Shown here: positions 36,815 through 46,639 of the stretch, piece after piece
How positions within the stretch are numbered: position 1 is the stretch's first letter
Layout: the number at the start of each line of letters is the position of its first letter
NCBI GenBank assembly: GCA_010279815.1
Contig: QEOQ01000707.1
Location: 132,567 to 196,566 of the forward strand
Source: Brachionus plicatilis
Lineage: Eukaryota; Rotifera; Eurotatoria; Ploima; Brachionidae
Direction: 5' to 3'
Length of the DNA: 64,000 bases
Program-made: the position numbers and the translations under genes
Notes under the pieces: model-generated
Seen by the model: the letters and a program-made list of their open reading frames with translations, nothing else
The model's database searches: none
What the model was told of the DNA's origin: nothing

Positions 36815-37812
36815 NNNNNNNNNNNNNNNNNNNNNNNNNNNNNNNNNNNNNNNNNNNNNNNNNNNNNNNNNNNNNNNNNNNNNNNNNNNNNNNNNNNNNN
36901 NNNNNNNNNNNNNNNNNNNNNNNNNNNNNNNNNNNNNNNNNNNNNNNNNNNNNNNNNNNNNNNNNNNNNNNNNNNNNNNNNNNNNNNNNNNNNNNNNNNN
37001 NNNNNNNNNNNNNNNNNNNNNNNNNNNNNNNNNNNNNNNNNNNNNNNNNNNNNNNNNNNNNNNNNNNNNNNNNNNNNNNNNNNNNNNNNNNNNNNNNNNN
37101 NNNNNNNNNNNNNNNNNNNNNNNNNNNNNNNNNNNNNNNNNNNNNNNNNNNNNNNNNNNNNNNNNNNNNNNNNNNNNNNNNNNNNNNNNNNNNNNNNNNN
37201 NNNNNNNNNNNNNNNNNNNNNNNNNNNNNNNNNNNNNNNNNNNNNNNNNNNNNNNNNNNNNNNNNNNNNNNNNNNNNNNNNNNNNNNNNNNNNNNNNNNN
37301 NNNNNNNNNNNNNNNNNNNNNNNNNNNNNNNNNNNNNNNNNNNNNNNNNNNNNNNNNNNNNNNNNNNNNNNNNNNNNNNNNNNNNNNNNNNNNNNNNNNN
37401 NNNNNNNNNNNNNNNNNNNNNNNNNNNNNNNNNNNNNNNNNNNNNNNNNNNNNNNNNNNNNNNNNNNNNNNNNNNNNNNNNNNNNNNNNNNNNNNNNNNN
37501 NNNNNNNNNNNNNNNNNNNNNNNNNNNNNNNNNNNNNNNNNNNNNNNNNNNNNNNNNNNNNNNNNNNNNNNNNNNNNNNNNNNNNNNNNNNNNNNNNNNN
37601 NNNNNNNNNNNNNNNNNNNNNNNNNNNNNNNNNNNNNNNNNNNNNNNNNNNNNNNNNNNNNNNNNNNNNNNNNNNNNNNNNNNNNNNNNNNNNNNNNNNN
37701 NNNNNNNNNNNNNNNNNNNNNNNNNNNNNNNNNNNNNNNNNNNNNNNNNNNNNNNNNNNNNNNNNNNNNNNNNNNNNNNNNNNNNNNNNNNNNNNNNNNN
37801 NNNNNNNNNNNN
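36815..37812. other. Assembly gap (N), 998 bases
   Basis: Unresolved bases begin 46 bases after the receptor stop codon, inside a T-rich run. Reading frames drawn through the gap are artefacts. The 3' UTR and polyadenylation site of the receptor gene are probably hidden here. Confidence 0.99.
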
Positions 37813-37929
37813 TTTATGCCTCTTTTTTTTATTATTTTTTAACGACACGCTTTATTTTACAGCGTATCGATAGTGGCCCAACTGGTGGCCTCTGCTCAGT
37901 AAATAAATAAAAAATAAATAAATTTTTGA

Positions 37930-38014
37930 CCTTAAAAAAAATTTAAGTCAAGTCGTAACTTAGACTTAAATTTCTGTGACTTAGACTTCAAACTGCGACT
38001 TGTTAACAAGCCTG
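37930..38014. repeat. AAGTC-family repeat end
   Basis: The stretch contains TTTAAGTCAAGTCGTAACTT, then GTGACTTAGACTTCAA, and ends CGACTTGTTAACAAGCCTG. It belongs with the inverted ends at 39395, 40324 and 43891. The outer CTG (CAG on the other strand) fits a hAT-like terminus. Confidence 0.5.
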
Positions 38015-38700
38015 ATTGTAACACATCCATCATACAATGCTATGCTCTAACTAACGAAGCAAGTAAAGAGAAAAAATCTATATTCTACGGACTGCTACAA
38101 AGAACTATAGATGAAGTGACTCGTTATGACCTCATGATAGCCATGGACGACATAGATGCTAAAGTTGGAAGTAATAACTATGGACTTGAAAAATGCATGA
38201 GAACCCACAGTTGAGAAGAAAGAAATAACAATAGTGAAAGACTAGTAGATCTGTGTTTGACTAAAAACCTCTGTATAGGTGGAACAATGTTTCAGCACAA
38301 AAATATACACAAACTGACATGGCGATCATTAGATGAGAAAACCCATCAATAGGAGATGGAGGTCTTCCTTAAATGACACCAAAGTCTTTAGGGGAGCCGA
38401 CATATACAGTGATCAATATCTGGTAGGAGCTTGTATAAAGTTGAAACTGAGTAAAGCCTATGAGAAATACAGCAAAAAAAATACGATGTTGGACGCCTAG
38501 CTGATCCAAGACTCAAAACAGAATACAGCATAAAGCTTAGAAAGAGCCTACAAAAACTTGAACACCAAGATGAGTCAGATATACAGAGAAAATGATCAGA
38601 AATGAAGGAAGCCTATTGAAAAACAGCAGAAGAGGTTCTCGGATTTGTAAAACAACAAAGGAAAAGAAGGATATCTGATGAGACATGGGCACTATCTTAA
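38015..38700 (+). pseudogene. RTE-type LINE endonuclease relic
   Basis: Reading from 38026, the plus strand gives QCYALTNEASKEKKSIFYGL, then LLQRTIDEVTRYDLMIAMDD, IDAKVGSN, then (after a TGA) ERNNNSERLVDLCLTKNLCI, GGTMFQHKNIHKLTWRS and, in a shifted frame, RRWRSSLNDTKVFRGADIYS and DQYLVG. This is the order of the apurinic-endonuclease domain of RTE-like LINEs, the group often annotated as craniofacial development protein 2-like. The expected QIDHI-type catalytic segment is missing at the frameshift near 38350, and several stops follow, so the copy is dead. The match fades at about 38690 (RRISDETWAL). No reverse transcriptase follows. Confidence 0.85.
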
Positions 38701-39240
38701 TAAGAAATATAATTTTACGAAATTTTTTATTTTCTACTTTATTTTACGATTTTTTACCACAACAAAAAATACTTGCGTAATTTTACGAAAAATTATAAAA
38801 TTTATTTTTTGTGGAAAAATTAATCAAAAAAAATTTAAAAATCAAATTTTGAATCGAAAAATCCAAAAAAGTCAAATAACGTTAATCTACGTTATTACGT
38901 TATTAATATCGTAAGAACCTCCTAGCAAATTATTTCTGTACAATTATTAGAGAGATATTTAGCCACATGAATAGAGAGGACGCGAATATTAAGCAGCAAT
39001 GCTTAATGGAGCAGGTTTAATGGATAATTTAAAAATGGATATAAGACCAAAATTGAAATTAAAAAAAATATATTCATGAATTTAGAAAACGAAAAAATAG
39101 AGAAATAAATAAATTAGCAAAACTTTAAAACCATTTTAAGATGTTCAACTGGTTTAGCTCATTTTTCTATAATTTGGCTAAAAATTTAAAAATTTTTTTA
39201 AATTTCCTCCCAAAATTTCGAGGTAAAACCAGACTAGCTT
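38701..39240. other. AT-rich non-coding stretch
   Basis: The frame 38678-38914 is of AT-rich composition with no motif. Nothing else is seen. Confidence 0.45.
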
Positions 39241-39395
39241 ATTGATCACAGTTTTAAGTCTAAGTTATGACTTGAACATTTGACCACCACAATTACTACC
39301 TAGAACGGCAAAAAATTCATGTTCGGATTAAAGAAAAAAAAATTTAAGTCATTGACTTGACTTCAGTTAAGACTTGTGACTTAAAAACAAGTCTG
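39241..39395. repeat. AAGTC-family repeat copy
   Basis: The copy runs from CAGTTTTAAGTCTAAGTTAT (about 39249) to GACTTGTGACTTAAAAACAA plus GTCTG (ending 39395). The right end matches the end at 43891 except for one base. I found no matching flanking duplication, so the pairing of these two ends is uncertain. Confidence 0.5.
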
Positions 39396-40613
39396 GCTAA
39401 GACCAACATTTATATTACATCATTTATTTTGGCTTATTAATTACTACCTGAATTATATCTCGACTTGCTATTTTACAAATATTTGTATATATTAACTAGT
39501 GTTGGGATCCGTACAAGCCAAACTTCGTGACAAAAACCGTGACTGTGTCCGTGTACCGTGTTCCGTGGCGGTCATTTGACCGGTCAACAAGACTGTCAAA
39601 ATTTTGGACTGCCAAAAAATAAATATTTTTATCTTTATCTTCTTTATTTCAAAATTATTGCCAGCCATTTTGGCGCATCCGTTTTTATGCAGGCTTCCGC
39701 AGGAGGTGAAACAAAAATTGTTTCATCTGCAGAATAGATTTTTGACAATCAGAACGAAAGTTAAAAATTTTATTTATTTATATTGGAAGCTTTGTATGAA
39801 ATTTCACAATGCCTTGAATAAATGGAATAATAAAACTTGATTACCAACTTATTTATTTATATTGAGATAAAATTAAAATCAACATAAATAAAATAATGAG
39901 TTTTAAATTTGGTTAAATCATAATGTTTAATAGATCAAATTACTTTCAATGAATTGTTCATTCAATCATTATTTTAAATTGCTAAGGTTTTTCTATTTTC
40001 ACTCTGATATTAAATACATATCAATAGATTAACTGTTAGTATAACACAGAATTATTTTTTTAAGTCACAAGTTTAACTCAAACTCATTTCTGAAAATTTT
40101 TTTTTTTAAAGTCATAATTAATTTTGGAGTTCTAGGCATTCACATGATTTTGAGTTTTTACCATTCCATGCAGTCATGACGGAGGCCAAATGAATTCTTG
40201 AATGACAGGAAGGGAAAAATAAATAAAATTGAGAATTTACCTTTAAAAAAATTTATATGTGATTTATAAGTCATATGTTCAATGACTCGACTTGACCCAG
40301 GGCTTGTGGCTCAAAACAATTCTGGTTTAAGATAAATGTTCTTTTGGTGAAAAATTTTTAATAATGCAAAAAGGTAATTTATTAAATTTAACTTCTTTTT
40401 TCAAAAATTCGCTATTTTTAAATTATAGCTTTAAATTTATTTTTATTTTTATTGACCGGAAAATTAATTCTTTTATTACAGTGAAATAAATAAAAATTTA
40501 ATTATGAAAATTTCCGATTAAATAAAATTTTAATGGAATAAACCTATTTAAATATAATAAATAATGCTTTCAATATATTATTTCATAAAATCAATGATAG
40601 AATTATTTGGAAA
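39396..40613. other. Non-coding stretch upstream of the channel gene
   Basis: At 39500-39600 there is a short less AT-rich patch starting TAGTGTTGGGATCCGTACAA. Its beginning resembles hAT-type termini, but no partner end was found. Another AAGTC-family end lies at about 40258-40324. The frame 39604-39840 has no recognisable motif. Confidence 0.45.
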
Positions 40614-42210
40614 ATGCAAAAAAACAATTCCAAAATTATTTCCACTGTCATCAGTTCTTTTAAGAAATTTTGCTTAGATTCGACAGCCCATGGTTTACCA
40701 CACATATTTAGCGATGAAATAAAATTAGTAAGATATTTCTGGACTTTTTTATTTCTAATAGAAGTTGGATTCTCAATATGGAGTAAACATTTAAAATTAC
40801 TATTCAGACACAATTTAAATTAAAATCTTTTAAGTTTCTTATCTATCAATATTTCAGTATTTTTCATACGAATACGTAACAAATATAGAAATTTATGACA
40901 CATATTTGGATGACTTTCCTGCTGTTTCTATTTGCAATCTAAATCCATTTGACACCAATGATCCCGAAGTGCTGCATTATTTGAACCAAACTTTGATTAG
41001 AAATAACTTTTCAGCATTAATTGAGCCTACCGAGCAATCACCGGCCATCTATCAGGTGCAACAAGCCATGAAGCTACTTAAAGCCAATTTTATAAGTGAA
41101 ATCAAAGGAAAAAATAGATCATATTCAAATGATACATCAAAATTTGTTTACACCTATGATAAAATGGTAATAAGTTGCTTTTTTAATGGAGAAAAATGTG
41201 ACACGAAAGATTTTGATGTTAATAAAAATTTCAACTATGCCTATTGTTTAACTTTTAATAAAAAGAACAATAGCAAACTATTAAAAAAGACTAGCAAGAC
41301 TGGACCAGGCAGTGGTCTCTCATTGGAAGTGTTTTCAGGATATCCTGGTAAACAGGATTTTTTAATGGAAAAAAGAGGTGTCTATTTAGCAGTGCATAAC
41401 AACAGCGTATTGCCATCAATAAATTTTGAGGGTATAAAATTATCTGTAGGCAAAATGGCTGAAATAGGAATTAAGAGAACTTTTAACTATAAACTTGATG
41501 AACCGTTTACTAAATGTCGTAAGAATACGTCAGCATATTTTGACAATGATTCCGAAATTTACAAGTTGACTTTAAAATCTGGGGCTTACAAAAGAAAAAC
41601 TTGTTTCGAAATTTGTCTACAAAAAAAGTTAATAGTGCCAAAGTGCAAGTGTAGTGATCCACAGATACCAAGCTATGATTTAAATGCCAATCTTTGCAAA
41701 AGTTATGAAGAATTAGTTTGCATTGAGCAAATTCGAGACATATTTGATTCACAAGATTTGTCCTTAATGTGCGGTGATCACTGTCCCATTAGTTGTGACA
41801 CTATTGACTATGATTATCTTGTTTCTTATTCGGACTATCCGTCCGAATACTACTATAATGTCATCAAAAAGCAATCCAATGTTGAGAATAGGTTCAGGAA
41901 CTATGGTGATTTGAATTACAGCATATTTAAACAAAGCACCCTGATGCTGAATGTGTTTTACCAGGAATTGTCTTCAACTGTAATTAAGCAAAGCCCGAAG
42001 ACATCATTTCCCAATTTGATATCAAAAATTGGTAATAAGTTTTTTAAAAGGTACTCGAAAATATTTTTCAACGAAATCTTCTTTTTCTTAGGTGGTGTAT
42101 TGGGCTTGTTTTTTGGCTGTTCATTGCTCACACTTTTGGAACCGGTGGGCTTTTTCATAAGCATTGTTTACAAATTAAAAATAGAAAAAAATCAAATTGG
42201 TTTAGTGTAA
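40614..42210 (+). CDS. DEG/ENaC sodium channel subunit, three exons
   Basis: Splicing exons 40614-40782, 40835-42031 and 42092-42210 gives 494 aa, typical for degenerin/epithelial sodium channel/ASIC subunits. These are trimeric amiloride-sensitive cation channels of the plasma membrane. Visible in order: FCLDSTAHG with the gating His-Gly pair (26-27), TM1 (about 42-64), YFSYEY (65), the FPAVSICNLNPF signature (84-95), GPGSGLSLEV, the cysteine-rich extracellular region (KTCFEIC, PKCKCSD, CGDHCPISCDT) and TM2 (about 455-480), with SKIGGVLGLFFGCSLLTLLE holding the G-C-S selectivity-filter triplet (464-466). Both introns are phase 1, and each is fixed because splicing restores a conserved segment. 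The first restores the 22-residue spacing from the TM1 tryptophan (W43) to YFSY (65). The second joins SKIG to GVLG. The start at 40614 is the only ATG in this frame close upstream of the FC-HG motif; a further 5' exon cannot be excluded. Codons are AT-rich. An AATAAA lies 45 bases after the stop (42255). The ligand or stimulus cannot be inferred. Confidence 0.9.
40783..40834 (+). other. Intron 1 of the DEG/ENaC gene, 52 nt
   Basis: The intron starts GTAAAC and ends TTTTAAG, phase 1. The alternative acceptor TTTCAG at 40852-40857 gives the wrong phase for this donor. The chosen pair yields an uninterrupted TM1 with the normal family spacing. Confidence 0.75.
42032..42091 (+). other. Intron 2 of the DEG/ENaC gene, 60 nt, stop-free
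   Basis: The intron starts GTAATAAG and ends TTTTTCTTAG, phase 1. Its length is divisible by three and it has no stop in the reading frame, so an unspliced message stays open and would insert 20 residues at the start of TM2. Splicing restores the conserved SKIGGVLGLF segment. Confidence 0.9.
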
Positions 42211-42396
42211 AAAAATAAGTTTCAAATCCTGGATAAATGGATTTTTATTTTTTAAATAAATAAAAAAAAATAAAATTTAGGGGTGAACGTTTAAATTATC
42301 GATTTATCAAAGAAAATTTATCATAGAATTTTTTTATCATTATAATAAGCTAATAAATTGACAAAATATTTAAATTTTCCAAAAATCTACAAACGT

Positions 42397-42510
42397 ATTT
42401 GCTCGAATTTAACGATATGTCGTTAAATAATCTTTTTTTTTAATGTTATAAGATCCTATCGTTATTCTGGATACCCATATATAACGACATGTCGTTAAAA
42501 TCGAGCAATT
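42397..42510. repeat. 114-bp inverted repeat 3' of the channel gene
   Basis: The outer arms 42397-42425 and 42482-42510 are inverted copies (TTGCTCGAATTTAACGATAT against the complement of ACATGTCGTTAAAATCGAGC) with three mismatches over 29 bases. The right arm also contains the self-complementary TAACGACATGTCGTTA. Confidence 0.7.
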
Positions 42511-42511
42511 A

Positions 42512-42892
42512 CATTAAATGGCATCTTGAAGTTTAGGATCAAAAAAATCAGATCAAAAAGTATTTTTTTTATAACTTTTGAATGGTATTTGATTTAATCT
42601 CTCTACAAAATGCTAAATGATGCAAAAAACATGCTGAATATTAGAAGAAAAAAATATTCTCTGCAAAAACTCTGCAATTTTGCAGGAAAATGAATGTCAT
42701 TAAAAAGTATTTAATTCAACTGCGCAATTAAATTGCAGAGTTTTTGCAGAGCCTTTTCTAATATTCAGCATGTTTTTTGCATCATTTAGCATTTTGCAGA
42801 GAGATTAAATCAAATACCATTCAAAAGTTATAAAAAAAATACTTTTTGATCTGATTTTTTTGATCCTAAACTTAAAGATGCCACATTAAATA
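42512..42892. repeat. Long foldback element, about 380 bp, arms about 165 bp
   Basis: The two halves are nearly perfect inverted copies. The left arm runs from 42512 to about 42680 and the right arm from about 42726 to 42892. They share GTTTAGGATCAAAAAAATCA, TATAACTTTTGAATGGTATT, GCTAAATGATGCAAAAAACA, TGCTGAATATTAGAA and CTGCAAAAACTCTGCAATTT, with few differences and a loop of roughly 50 bases. RNA from either strand would form a long hairpin. It abuts the smaller inverted repeat at 42397-42510 and lies 300 bases after the channel stop codon. Confidence 0.85.
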
Positions 42893-43177
42893 TGAAAATT
42901 GTAATTGCAAAAAAGTAACTTTTTTGTTTGATTATTTTTTTAATGATTATTATTGAAAATTAATTTAAGATTTGTTCAAAAAAAAGCTTTTAATTAATTG
43001 AATATAATCAAATTTCGTGTTTTATTTAAATATTTTTCTATCAAACATTTATAAAAAATATTTCTACGAGTTTTATTTATTAATTTTATTAATTTTCTAT
43101 GAATTGATACATCAGCCAATTTAAGTATTTTAGTATTTAGCAGTCTTAATTTTTTTGAATTGAAAATTTTTATCACA
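42893..43177. other. AT-rich spacer between foldback elements
   Basis: A minus-strand frame at 42994-43176 has no family signature. Nothing else is seen. Confidence 0.5.
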
Positions 43178-43418
43178 AATAAATTGGCAAAGTAAAATTT
43201 TTTTTAATTATCAATTTGCTCTTTTTGCTCATAAATTTAAAATGCGTGATTTCATTGCATTGCAATTTATACAGTCTTTTAACTTTTAAAACTTTAAAAT
43301 TTCAATTTAAAAAATTGAAAATATGCAATGCAACTAAATTGCGCATTTGAAATTTTTGAGCAAAAAGGGTTATGCTAATTGAAAATTAAACAAATATTTT
43401 ACTTGGCCAATAATTTGG
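43178..43418. repeat. Foldback inverted repeat, about 240 bp
   Basis: The left arm (about 43178-43265) and right arm (about 43325-43418) are inverted and imperfect. Shared parts are TTGGCNAAGTAAAA, CTTTTTGCTCA and AAATTTNAAATGCG, followed by TTGCATTGCA. Non-coding. Confidence 0.7.
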
Positions 43419-43573
43419 GATTTATACAAAGCGATTTTATAACACTCAGCAAAATCTAATTTATCTGTTTAAAATACACTGTCAAATTCATTTAAGTCAA
43501 TCTTGTTTTTTTTACATACAGTGCTGCTACGATACATGGTTCTGAATAAAATTACAAAATCTTACGTTAATTT

Positions 43574-43620
43574 CAGAGTTGTTTATAAGTCCCAAAAAAA
43601 GTCCAAGTCCGGACTTTTCT
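43574..43620. repeat. Solo terminus of the CAGAGTTGTTT family
   Basis: The stretch begins CAGAGTTGTTTATAAGTCCC and continues AAGTCCAAGTCCGGACTTTT, closely matching the stretch at 8296. Its own opposite end is not identified. Confidence 0.5.
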
Positions 43621-43807
43621 TTTAAATTTGTTAGATCGGCAAATTGAAGTTTCAGATCAAATATTAATATAAAAACGATCATTTAAAATTTCAAAACTTA
43701 ATTAATCTAATGATTTTGATAATTTTTAAGAAATAAATACAAAACGTTTCTAGACATGTTTTGTCTAATAATACCGTAAACTCGTGACCATTACTCTTCC
43801 TTTGTCG

Positions 43808-43891
43808 CAGATTTGTTTTTAAGTCTAAGTCACAAAAATTTAAGTCAAAGTCATGACTTGACTTAAGACTTGTGACTTAAAAACAACTCTG
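43808..43891. mobile_element. 84-bp hAT-like mini-element with 8-bp target duplication
   Basis: The element is bracketed by CTTTGTCG at 43800-43807 and again at 43892-43899. Its ends are inverted: left CAGATTTGTTTTTAAGTC, right GACTTAAAAACAACTCTG. An 8-bp target duplication and CAG...CTG termini are the hAT superfamily signature. The interior is made of AAGTC/GACTT words and is itself nearly palindromic. No coding capacity. Confidence 0.8.
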
Positions 43892-44080
43892 CTTTGTCGA
43901 TAGCACTGGAAAGTTAATTAAATTGACATAAATACTTGCTCCAATGGGTCTAACGAGAAGATCCGATAGATAGATAGAATTAGATTTAATAAAAAAAAAT
44001 TTTTATTTGAATTATTTTTAGTGGTTTTTGAGATATAGAGACATCTTTGTCGATAGCACTTGAAAGTTAATTAAACTAGA
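43892..44080. repeat. Direct repeat, two 36-base copies about 153 bp apart
   Basis: CTTTGTCGATAGCACTGGAA plus AGTTAATTAAA at 43892 recurs at about 44045 with one internal mismatch. The hAT-like element inserted at the start of the first copy, which explains its target site. A GATA microsatellite run (near 43967) lies between the copies. Confidence 0.7.
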
Positions 44081-45550
44081 ACTAGATCCCATTTTATTGT
44101 AAACAATGTGGAAAATAATACAGGTTTTACTTTATAGTAAGGATTTTATAAAATTTTTATTTTTTATCCATCAAAATATTTTTATAGGATTTCTTCTTTA
44201 TTTTTACACCATGTAAAAATATGTGGAATGGTAAGACTCATAATCAAAAAAGCCTTTCAACTTTTAGATGCTTTACACACAATTTGTATGAAGTGTTAGC
44301 CTGATTTTTTTTGTATTCAAAGTACATTCATTAAATTTTTCTAAATTGAAACGATCTAATTGAAAAAACTTCACAGTCCTGAAAAATGTAGCATACCATA
44401 GATTTAAATTAACATTTAGTAAAAAAAATAATTGAGATTTTTGAAATATAATTCAGTAAAAAAAAATCTTCAGCTTCAGGGTTTAAATCAAGTCTGCAAC
44501 AAAGGTATTGCTAAATCACAATTATTACACAAAATTATTTTAATCAAAATTTTTTATTCTTGAAAAATTTAATGGTTTTTTTAAATAGAAAAAAATAAAA
44601 GCCTTTAGTGTTTAAACTAAGAAATAAATCTAATTGAAAAAATTGATAAAGTTTTTAAATAAAACTTTTTCACAACTATATTTAAAAAATACTTTTCTGT
44701 TTTTTAATGGTTTTATTGGAGTAAAAATCTTCGCCATGTAATAAGATCTGTATACTAGGTTGGGAGGAGTTTCTGTTTTTTATTGTCGAATTACTTAAAA
44801 TTAATCTTTTGCTTAAAAGTTAATTAATTAAAAAAAGTGCGAATTAAATTTGATAAATATTTGAGAATTTTTTATTAAAAAGCGCACAATATTAAGGGTA
44901 ATATAAATCAAATTGATATTATAGTTTTTGAGTAAACTAAAAGAAACGCTCTTAGAACAACCCAATAATTTCTTTTCACTTCTCAAACAGTCAATTGCTT
45001 ACCAAATTTATTCTAGATACTATTCATGAAAAATGCAAAAAACTTGCCTACTCCAAATGGTACCCTTTAAAGTTTTCTTATCAAATAATTGTCCACATTC
45101 AATGAACCATTTATTTAAAGCTTAATTATTCAATTCTCTCGTGGTCTACAATTTATTCGCATTTTAACTTAATTAACTTGTTTTAATTTGTTTCTTAAAA
45201 AAAATAAAAAAAAGGAAAAATAAAAAAAAAAATTAAATAATCAAAGGTTTATGTCGGAACAACTTTGGAAGTACACTTCTTAAAAAATTCATTTGTATGG
45301 TAAGCTTAACTATGGAAATACAAAGCAAACATGAAAGTTGAAAAAATATTCTAACATTATAAAATATTAGCAAGAAATCAATATTAAATTCTAAACCTCT
45401 TTAGAAAGCTTATTATTTAAACTGATAAATAAATAAAATTTAAGCAATTTAATAAAAAAAATTGGAATTAAAATTTTCTAAACTTTTTAAATAAGATGGC
45501 AAAAAAATCCACTATTATTATTTTATTGAGATTAATTTCAACTTTGGTCA
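44081..45550. other. AT-rich non-coding stretch
   Basis: No frame, RNA gene or clear repeat is supported. Confidence 0.5.
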
Positions 45551-46097
45551 CATAATAATAATAAATATAAGCTACAGCAAGCATGCTTGCGGAGACGTCT
45601 TTCTAGGAAGACATCTATGGTAGCTAGATGCATTGAAATCTCCTTAAATTTGTCCACCGGAATATTTCCATGCATCGAGTCTATTCTTGAACTGGTTTAC
45701 AGTCGAGGCATCGATTACTTTCTCAGGTAGGCTGTTCGACACTCTAATCACACGATTTGTGAAAAAGTTTTCACGCTGGGCGCAGTTGGTAGGTGCTTGG
45801 ACGGACAGGCGCCTCTTGTGCCCTCTAATACCTTGTGCTGGTCCTGGTTGGGAAAGCGAGCTGCAATGCGGGGGAGGTCTGACCCAATCTATGTTATTTA
45901 AGCCGCTTCTTATCTTGAACATTTGGATCATGTCTCCTCTTGTCCTGCATTCGCTCAGAGTGGGCAAACCCAAGATGGAAAGGCGGTCGCTGTAGCTTAA
46001 GTTACGGATTCTTGGAACGAGTTTGGTCGCTCGTCTTTGAACTTTCTCAAGAATGTTGCTGTCCTTGGCAGTGTAGGGAGACCAGACCAAAGTATTT
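45551..46097 (-). mobile_element. CR1/Jockey-like LINE 3' fragment (copy C), GC-rich
   Basis: The minus-strand frame 46090-45644 (148 codons, intact to its stop) reads VWSPYTAKD, ILEKVQRRATK, SYSDRLSILGLPTL, RTRGDMIQMFKI, then NFFTNRVIRVSNSLPEKV and FKNRLDAW. This is the conserved C-terminal region of CR1/Jockey-type reverse transcriptases. Upstream (about 46097) the match ends abruptly, so the copy is 5'-truncated. Its 3' end is followed by an ATA/TAA microsatellite (45551-45565). It is much richer in G+C than its surroundings and has no internal stop, so it looks younger than copies A and B. Confidence 0.9.
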
Positions 46098-46639
46098 TGT
46101 AGTATTTTTAATTTTTTAAAAATTAAAATGTGTATTCCTTTTGTATGTAATTACTGTTTAAAAGTAATTTACGCAAACAATTAAACTTGGCATGAAGTTA
46201 AAGACAATAAACGAAAAATATGGATCAAATTCTCAAATCTCATCGGTGTTAAATAAAACTGAAAAAATCTAATTGAAAAAAGTGATTTTCAAAAATAAAT
46301 AAACTAAAATTTTTTAAAATAAAACTTTATATTCTTAAAAAAAAAATTTGATGCTATGACGTTGTAAAAAGTTGGCTAACAAATTCGACCTTAGTGTGTG
46401 TAATAGGACAAAAAAAATGTCACCTCAAAAAAAGTAACATCATAATCTAAAAACAAATCAAATGCGTTCACACCACACTCAAAAAGCCAAAAACCAAAAA
46501 TAAAATTAATATAAAATTAGTATAAACAATTTGTCCAGCTATGCGGATACAATGCATGTACTCGACATTAACCAAAGCACATCCAAAATTCAGACATGCA
46601 CAGCCACTAAATGTTACAAATAAATAATTTGATCACTAG
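46098..46639. other. AT-rich non-coding stretch
   Basis: Nothing supported. Confidence 0.5.

Noticed and set aside
36727..37910. Long frames running through the first N gap
   Set aside because: They exist only because N was translated as X; the flanking residues are T- or A-run translations.
39500..39600. hAT terminus at TAGTGTTGGGATCC
   Set aside because: No inverted partner or 8-bp duplication was found, so the resemblance is too short to support.
40764..40857. Alternative intron 1 of the channel (donor at 40764, acceptor TTTCAG at 40857)
   Set aside because: It keeps phase but removes most of TM1. The 40783-40834 intron keeps the whole segment and the normal spacing to YFSY.
45687..45995. 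A 102-codon plus-strand frame
   Set aside because: Antisense to the LINE C-terminal frame, which has clear family motifs.
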